7,270 nt of DNA. It comes from Bacteroidota bacterium (lineage in GTDB: Bacteria > Bacteroidota > Bacteroidia > Chitinophagales > Chitinophagaceae). The translations under genes were made by a program, and so were the position numbers. This document shows, piece after piece, positions 1 through 6,274 of the stretch. Within the stretch, counting starts at the first letter, position 1. Each line of letters begins with the position of its first letter. The notes below the pieces were generated by a model. The model had not been told where the DNA came from, did not search any database, and saw nothing but the letters and a program-made list of their open reading frames with translations. The stretch is taken from the NCBI GenBank assembly GCA_023409675.1, contig JAEYRC010000044.1:1-7270 (forward strand), read 5' to 3'.

Positions 1-156
1 GTACAGCACCGTAGTATCTTTATGTTTATCTGCAAGACTTGGCGGTTCAGGTGGCGGAGGTGTGCCGGTATCATCGCCTTTATCCTTCTTACAGGCACCA
101 ACAAGAAGGACCGCACTCAGGGCCAGAATGGGCAGGCCGGACGTTTTAAATCGCAT
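1..156 (-). CDS. Predicted lipoprotein, N-terminal part only (3' end beyond the window)
   Basis: An open frame starts at an ATG (complement of 154-156) and runs without a stop to position 1, giving the first 52 residues. The sequence shows a basic start (MRFK), a hydrophobic stretch at about residues 8-21 and a lipobox VGAC with Cys22, so signal peptidase II should cleave there and the cysteine should be lipidated. After Cys22 comes KKDKGDD, a charged segment of the sort common in Bacteroidota lipoproteins; such segments have been linked to surface export in some members of the phylum. A proline-rich linker (PPPPEPP, residues 33-39) follows, which usually tethers a folded domain to the membrane. 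That domain is outside the window, so the function cannot be named. The gene is divergent from maeB, with about 206 bases between the two start codons. I am confident of the lipoprotein signal and ignorant of the rest. Confidence 0.8.
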   Translation of the reverse strand, partial: MRFKTSGLPILALSAVLLVGACKKDKGDDTGTPPPPEPPSLADKHKDTTVLY

Positions 157-334
157 ATTTTTTTCGGATTTTGACGTTAAAAATACATTTTTTCCCGGGC
201 ATTATACATTCACCCTTCCGCGGCAGCCTGTGCTTTAACAGAAAATTATTGGCGCTATGAAACAGTAGTTTTGAGTATAATGCAATTGCAATCAGGTATT
301 TACACGCTGCTGGCGCAGACAAGCGCCTTTTCCG

Positions 335-341
335 TAATTTG
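335..341 (+). promoter_or_regulatory. Possible promoter -7 element for maeB
   Basis: TAATTTG lies 21 bases before the maeB start codon. It resembles the Bacteroidota -7 consensus TAnnTTTG but is one base short. I see no convincing TTTG -33 box at the right distance upstream, so this is a weak call based on position and partial similarity. Confidence 0.25.
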
Positions 342-362
342 CGTCCGGAATAAAACCGCAAT

Positions 363-2699
363 ATGCAAAAAGACCTTCACAGGGAACAGGCATTGGAGTA
401 TCACAGTAAGGGCAGGCCTGGCAAAATTGAAGTTATACCCACAAAAGATGCAAAAACCCAGCGTGATCTATCGCTGGCTTATTCACCCGGTGTAGCGGTT
501 CCCTGTCAGGAAATCAAAGCGAATCCCGATAACATTTATAAATACACCGCAAAGGGCAACCTCGTAGCGGTGATCACCAATGGCACGTCAGTACTGGGCC
601 TGGGCGATATCGGCCCGGAGGCTTCCAAACCGGTCATGGAGGGCAAGGGCGTGCTGTTCAAAATTTTCGCGGATATCGATGTTTTCGATATTGAAATCAA
701 CGAACTGGATCCGGAAAAGTTTGTACAGATCGTGAAGGCACTGGAACCCACCTTTGGTGGTATAAACCTCGAAGATATCCGGGCTCCGGAATGTTTTTAT
801 ATAGAATCGAAACTGAAATCGATCATGAACATCCCCGTGATGCATGACGATCAGCATGGTACGGCGATTATCAGCAGCGCCGCGTTACTTAATGCCCTTG
901 AACTGCAGAAGAAAAAGATAGAGAAGGTACGTATTGTCATGAACGGCGCCGGAGCCGCGGCCATGGCCTGTGCGAAACTGTATGTTTCCCTGGGTGCCCG
1001 CCACAGCAACTTCATCCTCTTCGATAAGGACGGCGTGCTGCATGAAGGCCGAACCGACCTGGATGAAGAAAAACGCCGTTTTGCCATAAAGCGAAGTGAT
1101 TGTACGCTGACCCAGGCTATGAAAGATGCCGATGTATTTGTCGGGCTTAGTGTAGGCAATGTGGTTACACCCGATATGATCCGGTCGATGGCCCGACGCC
1201 CCATCGTTTTCGCACTGGCCAATCCAGACCCGGAAATTTCCTATGCCGCGGCAACAGCGGTACGGGATGATATCATTATGGCCACCGGAAGAAGTGATTT
1301 CCCGAACCAGGTAAATAATGTGCTGGGCTTCCCCTTCATTTTCCGGGGAGCGCTGGATGTTCGGGCCACACAAATAAATGAGGCAATGAAGCTGGCCGCC
1401 GTTAAAGCACTTGCCAGCCTCACCAAAACTCCGGTTCCCGATATTGTTAATATCGCGTACAATGCCAAAACCATTGTATTCGGACCGAAGTATATAATTC
1501 CAAAACCCCTTGACCCCCGCTTGTTGTCAACCGTAGCGCCCGCGGTGGCCAAAGCGGCAATGGAGAGCGGGGTGGCCCGAAGCGCAATAACAAACTGGGA
1601 GGAATATGCCATCGACCTGAATAAGCGGCTCGGCCTCGATAATCAGATCATGCGTATCCTGGGCAGCAAAGCCCGCCGCGATCCGCGCACCCTCGTTTTT
1701 GCGGAGGCCGACAACCTGAAAATCCTCAAATCGGCCCAGATTATTCTGGATGAAAATATCGCATACCCCATACTGTTAGGTAACGAACGGAAGATTCGCA
1801 TGATTGCGGAAGAGAATGGCATTTCGATCGAGCGGATGCCGATCATCGACCCGCAGTCGGATGAACATGAAGAAAAGCGGCGTGTGTATGGACAGCAGTT
1901 TTTTGAAAAGCGGCATCGTCGGGGCATTAATCGGTATGAGAGCCTGAAGGCCATGAAAGACCGAAATCATTTTGGCTGTATGATGGTGGAAACCGGTGAG
2001 GCCGATGCGATGATTTCGGGGCTTACCAAAAATTATCCCGACACGATACGGCCGGCTCTGCAGATCATTGGTGTTGAACCGGGCGTTAAGAAGATCGCCG
2101 GCATGTATATATTGCTGACCAAAAAAGGACCGCTATTCCTTGCCGATACAACGGTTAACTTTAACCCCACGGCAGAAGAACTGGCAGATATTACGCTGCT
2201 GGTTGCCCGCGAAGTGCGCAATTTTAATTTAACGCCCAGGGTTGCTATGCTGAGTTATTCCAACTTCGGCTCCAGCGATTCGCCGGAAGCAAAACTGGTG
2301 GCCCGCGCGCGTGCGATCGTAAAAGAAAAAGATCCTTCGCTTACTGTAGATGGTGAGATGCAGGCAAGCCTCGCATTCAGTAAAGATCTACTGAAAGAGA
2401 ATTACCCGTTTACCGAACTGGTTGATCATGATGTGAACACGCTGGTATTTCCCAACCTCGCGGCCGGAAATATCGCATATAACTTACTGAAAGAAGTTGG
2501 CGGCGCCGATGCCATCGGACCTATACTGCTGGGATTGAAAAAACCCGTGCATGTATTGCAACTGGGCAGTTCGGTACGCAGCATTGTTAATATGGCGCTG
2601 ATAGCGGTGGCAGATGCGCAGATCAAATCCACCCCTACTTCACCGAAACAGGAAACTACAATGTCGAGGTGGAACCGCCGGTATAAAAAGCAGGAATAA
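363..2699 (+). CDS. maeB: NADP-dependent malic enzyme with C-terminal phosphotransacetylase-like domain
   Basis: This 778-residue protein is predicted to decarboxylate malate oxidatively to pyruvate and CO2 in the cytoplasm, making NADPH for biosynthesis. Its length and order match the MaeB family (E. coli MaeB is about 760). The malic N-terminal domain (about 15-165) carries SLAYSPGV with probable catalytic Tyr40, MEGKGV with probable catalytic Lys95, and the metal-binding stretches INLEDI (Glu137, Asp138) and HDDQHGTA (Asp163). The NAD(P)-binding domain (about 166-425) has the nucleotide loop GAGAAA (195-200), ANPDPE (286-291) and GRSDFPNQVNNVL (309-321). Residues about 430-755 form a phosphotransacetylase-like domain with TGEADAM (544-550), ADTTVN and SNFGSSDSPEA. 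In E. coli MaeB this domain mediates control by acetyl-CoA. By eye, the Ser-Arg and Asp used by active Pta enzymes are replaced near residues 733-740, so it is probably regulatory. A polar tail of about 24 residues follows. The start fits the family N-terminus (EYHSKGRPGKIEVIPTK); there is no Shine-Dalgarno sequence. Very secure; only the cofactor preference is assumed from the family. Confidence 0.97.
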   Translation: MQKDLHREQALEYHSKGRPGKIEVIPTKDAKTQRDLSLAYSPGVAVPCQEIKANPDNIYKYTAKGNLVAVITNGTSVLGLGDIGPEASKPVMEGKGVLFKIFADIDVFDIEINELDPEKFVQIVKALEPTFGGINLEDIRAPECFYIESKLKSIMNIPVMHDDQHGTAIISSAALLNALELQKKKIEKVRIVMNGAGAAAMACAKLYVSLGARHSNFILFDKDGVLHEGRTDLDEEKRRFAIKRSDCTLTQAMKDADVFVGLSVGNVVTPDMIRSMARRPIVFALANPDPEISYAAATAVRDDIIMATGRSDFPNQVNNVLGFPFIFRGALDVRATQINEAMKLAAVKALASLTKTPVPDIVNIAYNAKTIVFGPKYIIPKPLDPRLLSTVAPAVAKAAMESGVARSAITNWEEYAIDLNKRLGLDNQIMRILGSKARRDPRTLVFAEADNLKILKSAQIILDENIAYPILLGNERKIRMIAEENGISIERMPIIDPQSDEHEEKRRVYGQQFFEKRHRRGINRYESLKAMKDRNHFGCMMVETGEADAMISGLTKNYPDTIRPALQIIGVEPGVKKIAGMYILLTKKGPLFLADTTVNFNPTAEELADITLLVAREVRNFNLTPRVAMLSYSNFGSSDSPEAKLVARARAIVKEKDPSLTVDGEMQASLAFSKDLLKENYPFTELVDHDVNTLVFPNLAAGNIAYNLLKEVGGADAIGPILLGLKKPVHVLQLGSSVRSIVNMALIAVADAQIKSTPTSPKQETTMSRWNRRYKKQE

Positions 2700-2742
2700 T
2701 ATAAGTTGCCGCATACCGAAAGTCAGGGTAACAGGAATATTG

Positions 2743-2750
2743 TATCTTGG
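2743..2750 (+). promoter_or_regulatory. Possible promoter -7 element for mlaE-mlaF
   Basis: TATCTTGG in the 93-base gap after maeB matches TAnnTTTG except at the seventh base. It lies 42 bases before the mlaE start codon. No clear -33 box is visible, so readthrough from maeB remains possible. Confidence 0.3.
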
Positions 2751-2792
2751 AACAGCAATACAAACAAGACCAGGTAATACCAGCACACAACT

Positions 2793-3533
2793 ATGAATTT
2801 TCTTTCAGATTTCGGCAGGTACTTATTGTTGATGAAGGGGATGTTTTCCAAACCGGATAATGCCCGGATGTATTGGAAAGAACTGATGCACCAGTGTTCT
2901 GAGATTGGTATTGGCTCCCTGGGTATCGTTGTGATCATTTCCTTTTTTATGGGTGCGGTTTCCGCATTACAGACGGCTTATCAGTTTACCAGTCCCATCC
3001 TTTCCAAATCGATCATTGCCCAGATCGTAAGAGATACGGTGATACTTGAATTTTCTCCTACTCTGGTATGTATTGTACTGGCAGGTGTTGTGGGCAGTAA
3101 GATCGCGAGTGAGCTGGGAAATATGCGCGTCAGTGAACAGATCGATGCGCTGGAGATCATGGGTATCAATACCAAAACCTACCTGGTGTTACCGAAGATA
3201 CTGGCTTCCCTTATCATGATTCCGCTGCTGGTGGTGCTGTCGATGGCCCTTGGTATTTACGGTGGGCGACTGGCCAGTGTCAGCGCGGGTATTGTTGCTC
3301 CGAATATTTATGATCAGGGTTTACTGGAAAACTTTATTCCGTATAATGTATTTTTTGCCCTGGTAAAGGCCTATACGTTCGCCTTTTTGATTTCCAGCAT
3401 TCCGGCCTTCAATGGCTATTATGTAAAAGGCGGGTCACTGGAAATCGGCCGGGCCAGTACAAAATCGGTGGTGGTGAGCTGCGTGGCTATTCTCGCGTTC
3501 GATTACCTCCTCAGCCTTCTTTTACTGCAATGA
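2793..3533 (+). CDS. mlaE: MlaE/YrbE-type lipid ABC transporter permease
   Basis: This 246-residue inner-membrane protein belongs to the MlaE (YrbE/Ttg2B) permease family, which forms the membrane core of MCE-type lipid transporters. In Proteobacteria these move phospholipid between the inner and outer membranes. The family hallmark is visible: a hydrophobic region at about 83-101 followed by GSKIASELGNMRVSEQIDAL (101-120), the conserved ELGxMRVxEQIDAL loop. Other hydrophobic segments lie at about 41-60, 133-157, 184-203 and 225-245, and an N-terminal amphipathic stretch precedes them, as is normal for the family. Length is typical (about 245-260). The start ATG has no Shine-Dalgarno sequence but gives the expected N-terminus. 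The stop lies 7 bases before the ATPase gene, so the two are co-transcribed. The maeB gene lies 93 bases upstream and is functionally unrelated. The family is certain; lipid as substrate is inferred from it. Confidence 0.93.
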   Translation: MNFLSDFGRYLLLMKGMFSKPDNARMYWKELMHQCSEIGIGSLGIVVIISFFMGAVSALQTAYQFTSPILSKSIIAQIVRDTVILEFSPTLVCIVLAGVVGSKIASELGNMRVSEQIDALEIMGINTKTYLVLPKILASLIMIPLLVVLSMALGIYGGRLASVSAGIVAPNIYDQGLLENFIPYNVFFALVKAYTFAFLISSIPAFNGYYVKGGSLEIGRASTKSVVVSCVAILAFDYLLSLLLLQ

Positions 3534-3540
3534 TAAACAC

Positions 3541-4383
3541 ATGATTGAAGTCAGAAATATACGAAAGAGTTTTGGAGAAAACGTCATTCTGCATGATGTA
3601 AGCGCGAAGATGGAAGCCGGAAAATGCAACCTCATCATCGGGTCGAGTGGATCCGGTAAAACCGTTTTCATGAAATGTCTGGTGGGTTTGTTTGTTCCCG
3701 ACAGCGGGGAAATTCTATATAATGGCGAGAATTTTCTTACCATGAATCCTGCTGAGCGAAAAGAGATCCGCAAGCAGATCGGTATGCTCTTCCAGGGATC
3801 GGCATTATTCGACAGTTTAACGGTAGAACAAAATGTAATGTTCCCGCTGAATATGTTTACCAAAGACCCCACCAAAAAGAAACTGCAACGGGTAAACGAA
3901 GTACTCGAGCGGGTTAACCTGGAAGGGGTGAATAAAAAATATCCCGCCGAACTCAGTGGTGGTATGAAAAAAAGAGTGGGTATCGCCCGCGCTATTGTGC
4001 TGAACCCGCAATACCTGTTTTGCGATGAGCCCAATTCGGGCCTCGACCCACTGACCTCACTCGTTATCGACCGGCTTATTATGGAGATCACCCGGGAATA
4101 CAACATCACTACCATTGTGAATACCCATGACATGAACAGTGTGATGGAAATGGGCGACCATATTATTTACATGAGCCAGGGATTGAAAGAATGGGAAGGA
4201 AATAATAAGGAGATTATTTTCAGCAAAAATGAAAAACTCAATGAATTCATTTTCGCGTCGGAGTTTCTCAAAGACGCCAAGGATATGCGTATGCTTGAAA
4301 TGAGTGGAAGGATCGAAAATGATCGTGACATGGAGGCATTACTGGGAGATGATGAAATTCTGCCCGACCAGTCAGGGGGATAA
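3541..4383 (+). CDS. mlaF: MlaF-type ABC transporter ATP-binding protein
   Basis: This 280-residue ATPase is the likely energy-coupling partner of the permease encoded 7 bases upstream, working on the cytoplasmic face. All ABC landmarks are intact and in order: Walker A GSSGSGKT (34-41), Q-loop with Gln85 in MLFQGSALFDSLTV, signature LSGGM (138-142) followed by KKRVGIARAI, Walker B YLFCDEP with catalytic Glu163, D-loop SGLDP (166-170) and the switch His196 in NTHDM. The GSALFDSLTV stretch and LSGGMKKR are characteristic of the MlaF/Ttg2A branch. The C-terminus from about residue 235 is acidic and extends past the core fold (EFLKDAKDMRMLEMSG and onward); in the E. coli complex the MlaF tail helps contact MlaB and the partner subunit, but whether this tail does so is unknown. 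No MCE (MlaD) gene follows; sucD is next, after 65 bases that contain its own promoter-like motif. Confidence 0.94.
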   Translation: MIEVRNIRKSFGENVILHDVSAKMEAGKCNLIIGSSGSGKTVFMKCLVGLFVPDSGEILYNGENFLTMNPAERKEIRKQIGMLFQGSALFDSLTVEQNVMFPLNMFTKDPTKKKLQRVNEVLERVNLEGVNKKYPAELSGGMKKRVGIARAIVLNPQYLFCDEPNSGLDPLTSLVIDRLIMEITREYNITTIVNTHDMNSVMEMGDHIIYMSQGLKEWEGNNKEIIFSKNEKLNEFIFASEFLKDAKDMRMLEMSGRIENDRDMEALLGDDEILPDQSGG

Positions 4384-4418
4384 TGTTCCTTTAATGCCGA
4401 CACTTAGCATTATTACCC

Positions 4419-4426
4419 TATTTTTG
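4419..4426 (+). promoter_or_regulatory. Promoter -7 element for sucD
   Basis: TATTTTTG is a full match to the Bacteroidota -7 consensus TAnnTTTG and lies 22 bases before the sucD start codon, which would leave a short leader of roughly 15 bases. The -33 box is weak: only a TTTA-like stretch near 4390-4393 is seen, at longer than usual spacing. The inverted repeat TAATGC/GCATTA (4392-4397 and 4407-4412) lies directly upstream. The site suggests sucD is transcribed separately from mlaE-mlaF. Confidence 0.5.
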
Positions 4427-4448
4427 CGCAATCTTTTAAAAATCTGCT

Positions 4449-5321
4449 ATGAGCATATTAGTCAATAAAAATTCAAAAATCCTCGTTCAGGGCTTTACCG
4501 GAACAGAAGGTACATTTCATTCTACCCAGATGCTTGAATATGGCACGCAGGTGATCGGTGGCGTAACTCCTGGTAAAGGTGGCACAACCCATCTGGATAA
4601 ACCGGTGTTCAACACCGTGTATGAGGCAGTAAAACAAACCGGTGCCAACGTCTCCATCATATTTGTACCCCCCGGGTTTGCCGCAGATGCCATTATGGAA
4701 GCGGCTGAAGCCGGCATCGAATTGATCATCTGTATCACGGAAGGTATTCCGGTACAGGATATGGTCAAGGCTAAAAATTTCCTGCAGGGAAAAAATACCC
4801 GGCTGATTGGACCCAACTGTCCGGGTGTAATCACTGCTGAAGAATGTAAAGTAGGCATCATGCCCGGCTTTGTCTTCAAAAAAGGTCGGATTGGAGTAGT
4901 ATCCAAATCCGGCACCTTAACCTATGAAGCTGCCGACCAGGTGGCCAAGGCAGGGCTGGGTATATCAACAGCCGTGGGTATTGGTGGCGATCCCATCATA
5001 GGCACAACCACCCGCGAAGCCCTCGAATTGTTCATGAATGATCCTGAGACAGATGGTATCGTTATGATTGGCGAGATCGGCGGCGGAATGGAAGCGGAAG
5101 CTGCCCGCTGGTATAAGGATAACGCAAAGAAGCCGGTAGTTGGCTTTATAGCTGGTCAAACAGCTCCTCCGGGACGCAGAATGGGTCATGCCGGAGCGAT
5201 CGTTGGTGGCGCGGAAGATACCGCTGAGGCTAAGATGAAGATCATGGCCGAATGTGGAATTCATGTAGTGCAGAGCCCTGCCGATATAGGTAAGACGATA
5301 AAAGAACTGATGACGAAATAA
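4449..5321 (+). CDS. sucD: Succinyl-CoA synthetase (succinate-CoA ligase) alpha subunit
   Basis: This 290-residue protein is the alpha subunit of the TCA-cycle enzyme that converts succinyl-CoA to succinate while making ATP or GTP, in the cytoplasm. The length equals that of E. coli SucD (about 289). The CoA-binding Rossmann domain (about 1-125) has QGFTGTEGTFHS (14-25), GGVTPGKGG (37-45), and ITEGIPVQDM (97-106) followed by GPNCPG (121-126). The ligase domain holds SKSGTLTYE (152-160), GIGGDPIIGTT (177-187), GEIGG (208-212) and the phospho-histidine motif GRRMGHAGAI with active-site His247. The start is the first ATG after the TATTTTTG motif and gives the expected MSILVNKNSK N-terminus. The beta subunit gene (sucC), needed for activity, is not adjacent; it must lie elsewhere. 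Three in-frame or near stop codons (TAA TAA, then TAG) end the gene, followed by a strong terminator. Confidence 0.97.
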   Translation: MSILVNKNSKILVQGFTGTEGTFHSTQMLEYGTQVIGGVTPGKGGTTHLDKPVFNTVYEAVKQTGANVSIIFVPPGFAADAIMEAAEAGIELIICITEGIPVQDMVKAKNFLQGKNTRLIGPNCPGVITAEECKVGIMPGFVFKKGRIGVVSKSGTLTYEAADQVAKAGLGISTAVGIGGDPIIGTTTREALELFMNDPETDGIVMIGEIGGGMEAEAARWYKDNAKKPVVGFIAGQTAPPGRRMGHAGAIVGGAEDTAEAKMKIMAECGIHVVQSPADIGKTIKELMTK

Positions 5322-5345
5322 TAAATAGAGAATTGTACAGCATAG

Positions 5346-5376
5346 AAAAACAGCGCTTCAGGCGCTGTTTTTTTTT
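5346..5376. terminator. Bidirectional intrinsic terminator between sucD and the convergent regulator gene
   Basis: A GC-rich stem CAGCGC (5351-5356) / GCGCTG (5362-5367) closes a 5-base loop. It is preceded by AAAAA (5346-5350) and followed by nine T (5368-5376), so the A and T runs can extend the stem and each supplies a U-tract on one strand. It sits 25 bases after the sucD stop and 27 bases after the stop of the leftward regulator gene, so it can serve both. A second, 4-bp hairpin (GGCT/AGCC, 5386-5397) lies between it and the regulator stop and is probably incidental. Confidence 0.9.
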
Positions 5377-5402
5377 ATGGTATGAGGCTGTAAAGCCCCG
5401 AT

Positions 5403-5747
5403 CTATTTTATATAGGTATCCAGGTCGCGGAGTGTAAGCGGCTTTTCCCAGACTTTGAAGGTTTCGGAAACCTTTTCCGGTGTATTAGGATGATAGGCAC
5501 TGATCAGGTGTACCTGAAGTTTAGGGTTCGACTCAAGTAATCCGGTAGCCTTCTCCCAACCCACACCATCGGGTAAATTATTATCCAGAAATAGAATATC
5601 GGGTTGAACCTGACTAAACTGGATCATCCCTTCCGATAATGTATGGGAATAATACACTTCGTAATTTCTTCGGTTCAGGTAGGTCTTTAAAAGAAGACAC
5701 AAATCAACCTCGTCATCTATGATTAACACTTTCTTTCTTCTGTTCAT
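5403..5747 (-). CDS. Single-domain response regulator (CheY-like receiver)
   Basis: This 114-residue protein is a stand-alone receiver domain that should take a phosphoryl group from a histidine kinase or phosphotransfer protein in the cytoplasm. Visible landmarks are the acidic pair Asp11-Asp12 (VLIIDDE), the phospho-acceptor Asp55 in LFLDNNLPDG, the switch Ser83 in LISAY, and Lys102 followed by Pro103 in WEKPL. Nothing follows the receiver fold: there is no DNA-binding or enzymatic domain, and the last helix is rather short. Output is therefore probably by protein contact or within a phosphorelay. The partner kinase is not in the window. It is read divergently from the YtxH-like gene, with 170-182 bases between the start codons (depending on which YtxH start is used), and converges on sucD. 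The start has no Shine-Dalgarno sequence but puts the first strand right at the N-terminus, as normal. Confidence 0.92.
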   Translation of the reverse strand: MNRRKKVLIIDDEVDLCLLLKTYLNRRNYEVYYSHTLSEGMIQFSQVQPDILFLDNNLPDGVGWEKATGLLESNPKLQVHLISAYHPNTPEKVSETFKVWEKPLTLRDLDTYIK

Positions 5748-5761
5748 ATACTATATTCTTC

Positions 5762-5768
5762 CAAAGTA
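5762..5768 (-). promoter_or_regulatory. Possible promoter -7 element for the leftward response regulator
   Basis: On the complementary strand TACTTTG lies 14 bases before the regulator's start codon. It is one base shorter than TAnnTTTG and no TTTG -33 box is evident, so the call rests on position and partial match. Confidence 0.3.
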
Positions 5769-5879
5769 CATAAAATATCTTACCAGAGTCTTTTTAAGTT
5801 CAGTGTAGAATTATTTACTCATTCTCTTTACCTTCATATTATTCCATTCCGTATTGCTGTTTCCGCACCACAGGCACAA

Positions 5880-5886
5880 TATTTTG
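5880..5886 (+). promoter_or_regulatory. Possible promoter -7 element for the YtxH-like gene
   Basis: TATTTTG resembles TAnnTTTG minus one base. A TTG triplet at 5854-5856 lies 23 bases upstream and could act as a -33 box. The element is 43 bases before the ATG at 5930 and 31 before the one at 5918. Confidence 0.35.
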
Positions 5887-5900
5887 ACATAGAACTGCAG

Positions 5901-5916
5901 TAATTGTTCACAATTA
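5901..5916. repeat. Perfect inverted repeat just upstream of the YtxH-like gene
   Basis: TAATTGTTCACAATTA has two perfect 7-base arms around a 2-base centre. It lies 15-30 bases downstream of the promoter-like TATTTTG and ends just before the first possible ATG (5918). A dimeric regulator could bind here, or it could be a chance AT-rich palindrome. Confidence 0.5.
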
Positions 5917-5929
5917 AATGATTAAAACT

Positions 5930-6220
5930 ATGAACTCGTCAACTAAAATTATTCTTGGAATAGTAGGTGCTGCTGCGGCAGGTGCAGTAATTGGTATGAT
6001 GCTGGCCCCTGAAAAAGGAAGTGAGCTTCGTCAGAAAGTAAAGGAAAGTGCCAATGATTTCGCAAATCATATTGCAGATCTGTTTGCTGAAGGCAAGCAG
6101 GAATTTGAAAATATGCGTAAAAAAGCTTCCAAAGAAGCCGGATCTGCGGCACAGGAAGCCAGCAATCGTTTCAATGAAGCAGGAGAACGCTTCAACAAAG
6201 TAAAAGAAAGCTTTAGCTAA
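5930..6220 (+). CDS. YtxH-like small membrane protein
   Basis: The chosen frame gives 96 residues. One hydrophobic, glycine- and alanine-rich segment begins at about residue 7 (IILGIVGAAAAGAVIGMMLA), with small residues spaced in a way that suits helix packing, and ends in APEKG, the hallmark of YtxH-type proteins. The rest (about 35-96) is a highly charged, alanine-rich amphipathic helix (SANDFANHIADLFAEGKQEF and onward), predicted to be coiled and cytoplasmic. The family is linked to general stress in Bacillus; its biochemical role is not established. An ATG at 5918 adds MIKT, but I prefer 5930 because Bacteroidota relatives, as I recall them, start MNSSTK close to the membrane segment, and because 5918 abuts the palindrome. 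The gene leads the rightward cassette and is followed at once by a terminator. Confidence 0.88.
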   Translation: MNSSTKIILGIVGAAAAGAVIGMMLAPEKGSELRQKVKESANDFANHIADLFAEGKQEFENMRKKASKEAGSAAQEASNRFNEAGERFNKVKESFS

Positions 6221-6224
6221 AGAA

Positions 6225-6252
6225 ATGCGGGTTCGCCCGCATCTCTTTTTTT
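6225..6252 (+). terminator. Intrinsic terminator after the YtxH-like gene
   Basis: ATGCGGG (6225-6231) and CCCGCAT (6236-6242) form a perfect 7-bp stem closed by a TTCG tetraloop, followed by CTC and seven T (6246-6252). It starts 5 bases after the YtxH stop and ends 22 bases before the next start codon, so it should reduce transcription into the downstream genes. Confidence 0.88.
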
Positions 6253-6274
6253 GATTTAATAATGAACGCTTAAT

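Noticed and set aside
271..278. TATAAT-like sequence (TTGAGTATAATG, near 271-282) as a sigma-70 promoter of the E. coli type
   Set aside because: The main sigma factor of Bacteroidota uses a different consensus (TTTG and TAnnTTTG), and the TTG and TATAAT here are almost adjacent rather than about 17 bases apart.
146..361. 71-codon minus-strand frame in the gap before maeB
   Set aside because: It overlaps the start of the lipoprotein gene in another frame, its sequence looks random, and the lipoprotein frame has a textbook signal.
885..1373. 162-codon minus-strand open frame inside maeB
   Set aside because: It is opposite a highly conserved malic enzyme region and shows no family features; it is a by-product of the sense codon pattern.
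1650..2699. Separate phosphate acetyltransferase gene or a gene fusion artefact at the end of maeB
   Set aside because: The frame is continuous and the malic enzyme plus Pta-like layout is the normal architecture of MaeB.
3522..4133. 203-codon open frame on the minus strand opposite mlaF
   Set aside because: It lies wholly antisense to a gene with every ABC ATPase motif intact, and its translation is rich in Ser, Arg and Phe with no recognisable domain.
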